Assembly (NCBI GenBank): GCA_003024785.1
Contig: PUQB01000329.1
Span: 186,001 to 250,000 of the forward strand
DNA: 64,000 nucleotides
From: Selaginella tamariscina
Taxonomy: Eukaryota > Streptophyta > Lycopodiopsida > Selaginellales > Selaginellaceae
Direction of reading: 5' to 3'
Part shown: one piece after another, positions 57,188 through 64,000 of the stretch
Numbering within the stretch: position 1 is the stretch's first letter
Layout of the letters: every line of letters starts with the position of its first letter
Translations under genes and position numbers: made by a program
Notes under the pieces: model-generated
The model's database searches: none
What the model was told of the DNA's origin: nothing
Seen by the model: the letters and a program-made list of their open reading frames with translations, nothing else

Positions 57188-57640
57188 TTTAAAAATTATA
57201 TTTATACCCCTGAAATTTACTATATTTACATATATACATTTTTAAAAGTTTTAAGTTTACATATATACTCTTTAAAAACTTCAATTGTAATATTTTAACT
57301 TTTAAAATAATAATATTAATTAATATATTACAAATGAAATAATTAAAGTTTTTTAAGTGTTAAACAAAAATTGTCATAGTAAAAAATGAAATATTTTTAA
57401 AAATAATTATATTATATTGTGATATATATGTTTAATAGGTTGTATTTTGAACTTAAATATAATAAAATACATATTAATTATAAATTTTTATTGATTTTAA
57501 AAAAATATTTTTTAATTTTTAATTTTGAAATTTATGAAGTTTTAAATTGAAGTTCTAAGGGTATATATATAAATATAAAACTTCTAAAGGTATATATGTA
57601 AATATGATAAATTTTAGGGGTATAAATGTAATTTTCCTTA
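57188..57640. mobile_element. MULE-like MITE, third well-kept copy
   Basis: The same family as 53802-54297, with the right end GGGGTATAAATGTAATTTTCC. The sister segment at 61875-61910 has no element. The right flank TTATATTTA matches the sister, but the left flank here has lost about 20 bases, so the target duplication is incomplete. Confidence 0.75.
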
Positions 57641-58991
57641 TATTTAATTTTAATATATAAATATTAATTTGTATATATATATATATATATAAACACACAC
57701 ATACATATGTGTATGAGAGAGAGGGAGAGCACTAGTGCTTGCTTGATGTAAATGGGTGATATCTAGTATTGTTTAAACAAACGATTTTCACATATTTTTG
57801 ACGTTCTTAAAGGGTTGCTTCTATACATTTGTTTATAATAAATGATAAATTTATATATGAATAGTCTTGTTGAAAACATGAAACCTGTATTCAAGTAGGT
57901 GGTTGAGTTTTAAAAACATTCAAACAAAATAAAGAACTAGAGATCATCGCATTCGTGATCTCTTTTTAATCATACTACTATTCTAATCTAGAAATTTTTA
58001 ATAAATAAGAAATAAGTAAATCTCTGAAATAAATAAATATTTTTATTTGAAGGTAAAAGTTTGCTAAATTAATTTACTTTTTGTTTAAGTCAAGGTTTCA
58101 GTTGGTACATCTCACCTCTCAATCCTTAAATAAAAAAACAGAAGTTGATAAACACACAATAACTAATCCTTCAACAGAGCTACTCTTGGGTTCTAAAGAG
58201 ACTTAATTTAATTAGTTTTAAGTTAAAAGAACTTATTTATGTGCCAAACTCATTTCCACGTGTAGTAGATGCATAGAAGTGGAATAACAATATGTAAGCT
58301 TTGGATCCCCTGTTTTATACATATGTTATATTACATATATATACAATATAAATATGTAAATCACTTTTTGTGCTGTATACATATTAAAATAACTTGTAAA
58401 ATATCAATAACCTGTCAAGTTAATATTATAATCTAAAATAAACATTCTAAACTTGTATATACAAATTAATTAATTAATATTGATGCATGCATGTGTGTAT
58501 ATAATGTTATTATTTATTCAGTTTTTGTTCATACTATACATACAGCACCGTATTCAGGCACATATCTGTATACACTGCATGTGTAAAATCACATACATAT
58601 ACTTATTTATTGTGTGTGTGAGAGAAAGAGCTTTAATAATGCAGGACATTGATTTAAATTTTCTTTTGATTATGTAAGTATGTGTTTTTAAGGGGAGTTA
58701 TAAATATTGTAAACGATTTATTATTTCTTAAAAAAAAAAAACATATAAAAGCAAACCATTTAAAATTGGTTCCGGTGAAGACTATTAGATAATATCAAAA
58801 TATATTAGATTAAAAATAAAATATTTTCTATAACACAATTCCAAACTATATGTACAATAAACATACAATGCTCAACATTTCAATAACCAAATGTATTTTA
58901 TATTTAAATTAACTACCCTCACACGCACACGTATATATATCTGGTGGCCACATACACAGAATATTATAGTCACAGTTATTGTTATATATTA

Positions 58992-59041
<50 letters not shown>
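58992..59041. repeat. (CA)n(TA)n microsatellite
   Basis: About 22 bases CA then about 27 bases TA. The duplicate at 63195-63220 has only the TA part. Confidence 0.9.
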
Positions 59042-59044
<3 letters not shown>

Positions 59045-59449
59045 TCCAGCTGCTGGACTTTCTCAACACCTAACCACAGCAGGTACATATATATTACGAC
59101 AAGTAACACACGCATACACACATATAAACAATACAACATCTTACTGTATAAAATATTAATGTATTATATTATATGGATTAAAATCTCCACAGAAACACTA
59201 ATATGTCGTATAGCAGTAACATGAGTATGAATACACAATACACCGTACATGTGTATATAATGCATATATGATCTTCTCTAAATTCTCCATATAGTTTACC
59301 TTTTAAAACTTAAAAAATTATATGCTCCAGCTAATGTGTATTCTCTCTCACATACACAGGCAATTCTCGAACATATGCAGTATGCACTACTTGCTTTGTC
59401 AAACTCCTTTGGTTATTATTAAAAAGTTATAATTCTATTATTAATTGCG

Positions 59450-61915
59450 AATATGACATGTTGTCTTGGTGATTAAAAGTAATTAGACAATTTTTTAAAT
59501 CATTATAGTGCTTTACGTTTTTTTATTTATCTAATTCACGAATTGATGAGGAAAAATTTTCATTTTTGAAATATCTTTATAAAAATCAGTCATTTCTTAT
59601 TTGTTATGCTTTTTTTTTTTGTGAAATCTAAAAAGATGGGCAGTTTGGGAGAGATGTCTAATACCTATCCTGAACTTTCAATAGTCAGTTTTACGATTTG
59701 ATAAGGATAACGAAGTGTATTTTTGTATTAAGATTTATATTTAGATTTCTCTCTTTTTTTTTTTTTATCAACCTAAGCACAGGGCAGATAGAGAATAATC
59801 TCTTCTACATCAATTTTATAATTTAATCATTTAAGATTTGTATTTGAATTATTTTATTTTTCGTGACTTTTTAATAAATTTGAGGAGATGAGCAACTAAA
59901 ACATATAAAGTCAGTAATCTTTTAGATTAACATAAGATGTTAAGGAAACTTGTGAAGAATATAAGTGTATTAATTTGCATAATAATTAAAAATAGAATTC
60001 TTATAAAGAGGAAGAGACATGACTAAAACTTAATTACAAGAGAATGAATATTTCAAGCATCTTTATTGTAATTTGAACATTAATATGTTCATATTTAATA
60101 ATATTTAATATAATGCAAGTTGAAAACTTAAATACCTATATATGCTTTAACTTATGTTTATGATTAGTTTTGCATATGGATTTTATATAATTTTTTATAT
60201 ATTTATGATTAATTTAAAATCTAGAAATCTGGCTATGCTAGAGACAGAAGGAGATGGACACACATTTAAGTTTGACATGTGTTATATTGGTCTCCAGTTA
60301 TATTGGTCTCCAGTACGAGAGAGATAAAAAGGAATTTAATTTATATGCATACCAAAAAGTCAGTATTGAAAGCTTATGATTTGAGCATATTATCTACCAC
60401 TTTTAAAATCTAATTGGGTTTGATATCATTAGTTAATTTAACTATTTATATTTTTCAACTAGGAAAATAACTACAAAACTTCAATAACGTTCAAAAACAG
60501 ATAAACTATCAAGCTATATCAAAATTTAAAATAAAATAAATCTAATGGAGCACCTTACAATAAGTAGTTTCATAATAAACTAGTTTAAATTAGTGAATAC
60601 TTATATACAAGAAGTAGGTGTCGGAGTCATGCCTGTATGTACACGTGTGTGTGTGGTGTTGCCTTTCAAACAGACATGTAGCTGAATGTCAATATGTATA
60701 GACCACATGTATATATATGATGCATATATATACGTCACATATAAATATATATCTTCTCCAAATTCTCTATATGCCTCCATGTATCTTCTTCAAGAGTGAT
60801 ACTGGTTTAGTTATTAAAATAAGGAGTTATCTGTGGCATTATTTTGAAATATGATATAGTTTGATAGTTCATTAATATTTTAACATTATTTTATATATTG
60901 AATATGTTAAAAACTATATTTAGAAAATTTATAAATTTTTGCAAGAGATTTTATAATGATGTTCTTCAAATATTTTAACAAATGAAATATATATATTTGC
61001 CTCCGTGTTTTTATAGCTTTTATCTTTTTTTTATATATGAAAATCAGATAGACACCATTTATACATGTATATTGTATGTACAAATATGACATTTGTATAT
61101 GTTTTTGTTGCACTGTAAGTAAAATATTAACGATGGCTTTCATATCACTAACAGTAATAATAATAATGATCTTGATAGAGATATATTTATATTTATATTT
61201 TTATTATAAAAAAACTTTAACAAGGAGCCAATGAATTTCTTGGAATTTACAGGATGCAAAACCTTCAAATGGTTATTAATATTAAATTTTAAGAGAGCTG
61301 AGACTTACATATAACATAAATAATTTAATTTAATTACGTATTAGTTAGTTTATTAATTATATAAATTATTGATGTCATATATTCTTTATATTATTAGCTA
61401 AAACATTAGTATATTAATTAAAATTTGCCGTATCCTATGCTTAGAATGGACATATAATCCACTTTCCCTACAAAAACAACTATATATTTTAAATAAATTT
61501 CAAAAATATAATATACATATGAAACTAACTATATACACATTCCAGGATTTATGGCATATTCACGCATAAAGTCAGAACGATAACAAGTTAAATTATTAAA
61601 AATAAAATAAATCAAATTGACATATTTTATATTTTTCATTCCATAGTTTAGCTGGATATAAATGCCAGATTAAAATGAAATAATTTAGTTTAAATAATAC
61701 AATTTAAATGGTCTCTCTTTTTAATATATAGTTAGAAAACGTACGGACTTAATTTTATAAGTTTAATAATGATTTATAATGTAGGAATATACACACACAC
61801 ATATACAAATACATATATATACTATACACACACACACACACACACACATATAAATAACTTACTTTGTATATATGCTTTTTCTAAAACATATTATATTTAA
61901 TTCCAATATAAAGTA

Positions 61916-61953
<38 letters not shown>

Positions 61954-62660
61954 CACACACACACATTTGCTTGTGTATATGAGAGAGAGGGAGAGCATTA
62001 GTGCTTGCTTGATGTAAATGGGTGATATCTAGTATTGTTTAAATAAACGATTTGCACATAACTTTGAGGTTCTTAAAGGGTTGCTGCTGTACATTTGTTT
62101 ATAATAAATGATAAAATTTATATATGAATAGTCTTGTTGAAAACATGATACGTGTATTCAAGCAAGTGGTTGAGTTTTAAGACATAAATAAATTAAAAGA
62201 GAACATCATTTGTGATCTCTTTTTAATCATACTACTATTCTACTAGAAATGTTTAATAAATAAGAAATAAGTAAATCTCTGAAATAAATAAATATTTTAT
62301 TTTGAGGGTAAAAGTTTGCTAAATTAATTTACTTTTTGTTTAAGTCAAGGTTTCAGTTGATACATCTCACCTCTCAATCCTTAAATTAAAAAAAAAAACA
62401 GAATTTGATAAACACACTATAACTATCTTTCAACACATCTTTTGAAAGTATACTCTTGGGTTCTAAAGAGATTTAATTTAGTTAATTTTAAGTTAAAAGC
62501 GCTAAACCCATTTCCACGTGTAGTAGATGCATAGAAGTGCTGTTTTATACATATGTTATATTACATATATATACAATATAATATGTAAATAACGTGTAAA
62601 ATATCAATAACCTGTCAAGTTAATATTATATTTCTAAAATAAAAATTCTAAACTTGTATA
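59450..62660. repeat. Right arm of the large inverted repeat
   Basis: Complement of 52030-55330; see that entry. AT-rich, no gene. Contains (TA)n at 61921-61952 and (CA)n at 61825-61850. Confidence 0.75.
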
Positions 62661-63429
62661 TACAAATTAATTAATTAATATTGATGCATGCATGTGTGTA
62701 TATAATGTCATTATTTATTACAAATTTTGTTCACACTATACATACAGCACCGTATTCAGCACATATATGTATATACTGCATGTGTAATATCACATACATA
62801 TACCTTATCGTGTGTGTGAGAGAAAGAGCTTTGGTAATGCATGACCTAATAGTCTTCATTTAAATGGTTTGCTTTTTTATGTTTTGTTTTTTAAGAAATA
62901 ATAAAATTATTTACAATATTTATAACTCTCCCCTCAAAAATACATACTTACACTTAGGAGGGTAAGATATTTTAAAAGAAAAGTTTCCAAAATCTAAAAA
63001 AAAAATTCAATCAATGTAATATCAAAATATATTAGAGTAAAAATAAAATATAACACAATTTGAAGCTATTTGTACAATAAACATACAATGTTCAACACTT
63101 TAATAACAAATGTATTTTATATTTAAATTAGCTACCCACACGCACACGTATATATATAGTCTGGTGGCCACATCATATTATAGTCATAGTTATTGTATAT
63201 ATATATATATATATATATGAAATCCCAGCTGCAGGACTTTCTCAACACCTAATCACAACTACGACAATTAACACACGCGCACACACACATATAAACAATA
63301 CAACATCTTACTGTATAAAATATTAATGTATTATATATATACGTACCAAAAATTAATCTTAATACATATTACATGTTTATTAAATTGATTCATATGTATT
63401 CCATTACATACGTGGATTAAAATCTCCAC

Positions 63430-64000
63430 AGAAGCATATTTATGCATCTACTTAAATGAGAAGCATATTTAGACAATGGCACGTTGACCAGACAGCCTCT
63501 ATGAATGAGATCAATGCAAGTATAACAACACACACACACATCTTATGCATCTGCAAAGTGTGTCACCACACACGCACGTGCACAAAACAACACACACACT
63601 CACATTTGTATGCATGTGTGTGCGTGTGCGTTGTGCGTGTGTGTGTGAGAGAGGGACGTGATTGTAGCCGAGCAGATTCGAAACGGTATGCTCCAGGCTA
63701 TATTCAAATTAAATAAATGTTTCTTTAAGTCCGTATATTTCTAAATATTCTCTGCTTCTATAAACAAATATCCTTTTGATTATTAGATTATTTCATTTTT
63801 GCTTATATAAATGCTCCAAGTCTATATCTAAAAATATAAATATGTCAATTGTCTTCATTTCTTACCACATTCTTGAATATGCCATATATCCTTGGCATAT
63901 TCATACTGTGCTTATAAATCCACTCTGATCTTTCCTACAAAAACAAATATATATTTTAAATAAATATCACACACACACACACACGCACACATATATATAT
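63430..64000 (+). repeat. Duplicate of the DNA upstream of deaminase-like copy 1
   Basis: 63455-63560 matches 8110-8225 (AATGAGAAGCATA, ACAATGGCACGTTGA, GAATGAGATCAATGCAAGTA). 63830-63990 matches 8290-8450, including the minus-strand acceptor CCTACAAAAACAAATATATAT. In copy 1 the deaminase-like gene starts about 450-950 bp further on, beyond the end of this window. Confidence 0.75.

Larger units (their letters stand above)
56640..59180. repeat. Direct repeat of 61300-63340
   Basis: Shares GATGTAAATGGGTGATATCTAG (57745, 62010), AAATGAAATAATTTAG, and the 58480-58680 against 62690-62860 block (ATTGATGCATGCATGTGTGTA). Also shared is the GCTGGACTTTCTCAACACCTAA against GCAGGACTTTCTCAACACCTAA pair (59048, 63230). 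Part of it is also complementary to the left arm. The copy here has a MITE that the other lacks. No gene seen in it. Confidence 0.7.

Noticed and set aside
58480..58677. 65-codon + frame, repeated at 62681-62863
   Set aside because: The two copies lie in a DNA duplication and differ by shifts. The text is Tyr/Ile/Cys-rich as expected from (TA) and (TG) tracts.

Overview
The window looks like nuclear DNA of a land plant. It carries Ty3/gypsy LTR retrotransposons, one with a chromodomain. It also has a P-class PPR gene, exons resembling plant HGSNAT-type acetyltransferases, an aquaporin and a plant ARM-repeat protein. Introns are GT-AG, several 5' regions carry plant telo-box sequence (AAACCCTAA), and the gene-poor DNA is very AT-rich with many (TA)n, (CA)n and (CT)n tracts. 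A self-priming, sushi/Tcn1-like chromovirus and an intron-rich PPR gene make me lean to a spore-bearing plant (bryophyte, lycophyte or fern). That is inference.

Layout. 1-8.3 kb: AT-rich DNA, MITEs, and a decayed Ty3/gypsy element (RT about 4.2-4.9 kb, integrase 6.56-7.1 kb) broken by a 1.65-kb dispersed repeat (family A). 8.3-17.4 kb: a gene island with an unknown two-exon gene end (-), copy 1 of a new deaminase-like family (+), an aquaporin-like gene (-), HGSNAT-like N-terminal exons (-), a PPR gene (-) and an ARM-repeat gene (+). 17.9-46.6 kb: two tandem units of about 5.5-6 kb, each made of AT-rich flank, a family A repeat and a deaminase-like gene. The first unit was later invaded by a nest of retrotransposons: a young chromovirus (20337-26646) and two gypsy elements of family B on the minus strand (27338-37879). 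46.6-52 kb: gene-poor DNA and an unrecognised broken coding region. 52-63.4 kb: a 3.3-kb imperfect inverted repeat enclosing a decayed fourth deaminase-like copy. The last 550 bases repeat the DNA found upstream of copy 1.

Main result: a four-copy gene family (9.2-10.4, 38.5-40.3, 43.9-45.5, 55.4-56.5 kb). It has a charged, repetitive N-terminal half and a C-terminal domain with the H-x-E ... C-x-x-C ... W-x-x-P signature of the cytidine-deaminase fold. To my eye it is closest to the OTT_1508-type nucleic-acid/toxin-derived deaminases. Second result: the chromovirus carries a 13-nt primer-binding site that is the exact complement of its own predicted mRNA 5' end, the Tf1/sushi self-priming design.

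Caution. The two chromovirus LTRs differ by about a dozen short indels and by no substitution that I can find. Many otherwise well-conserved reading frames here are broken by single-base indels. Part of the apparent pseudogenisation is therefore probably long-read consensus error, and I have marked which breaks look real (base substitutions) and which do not.
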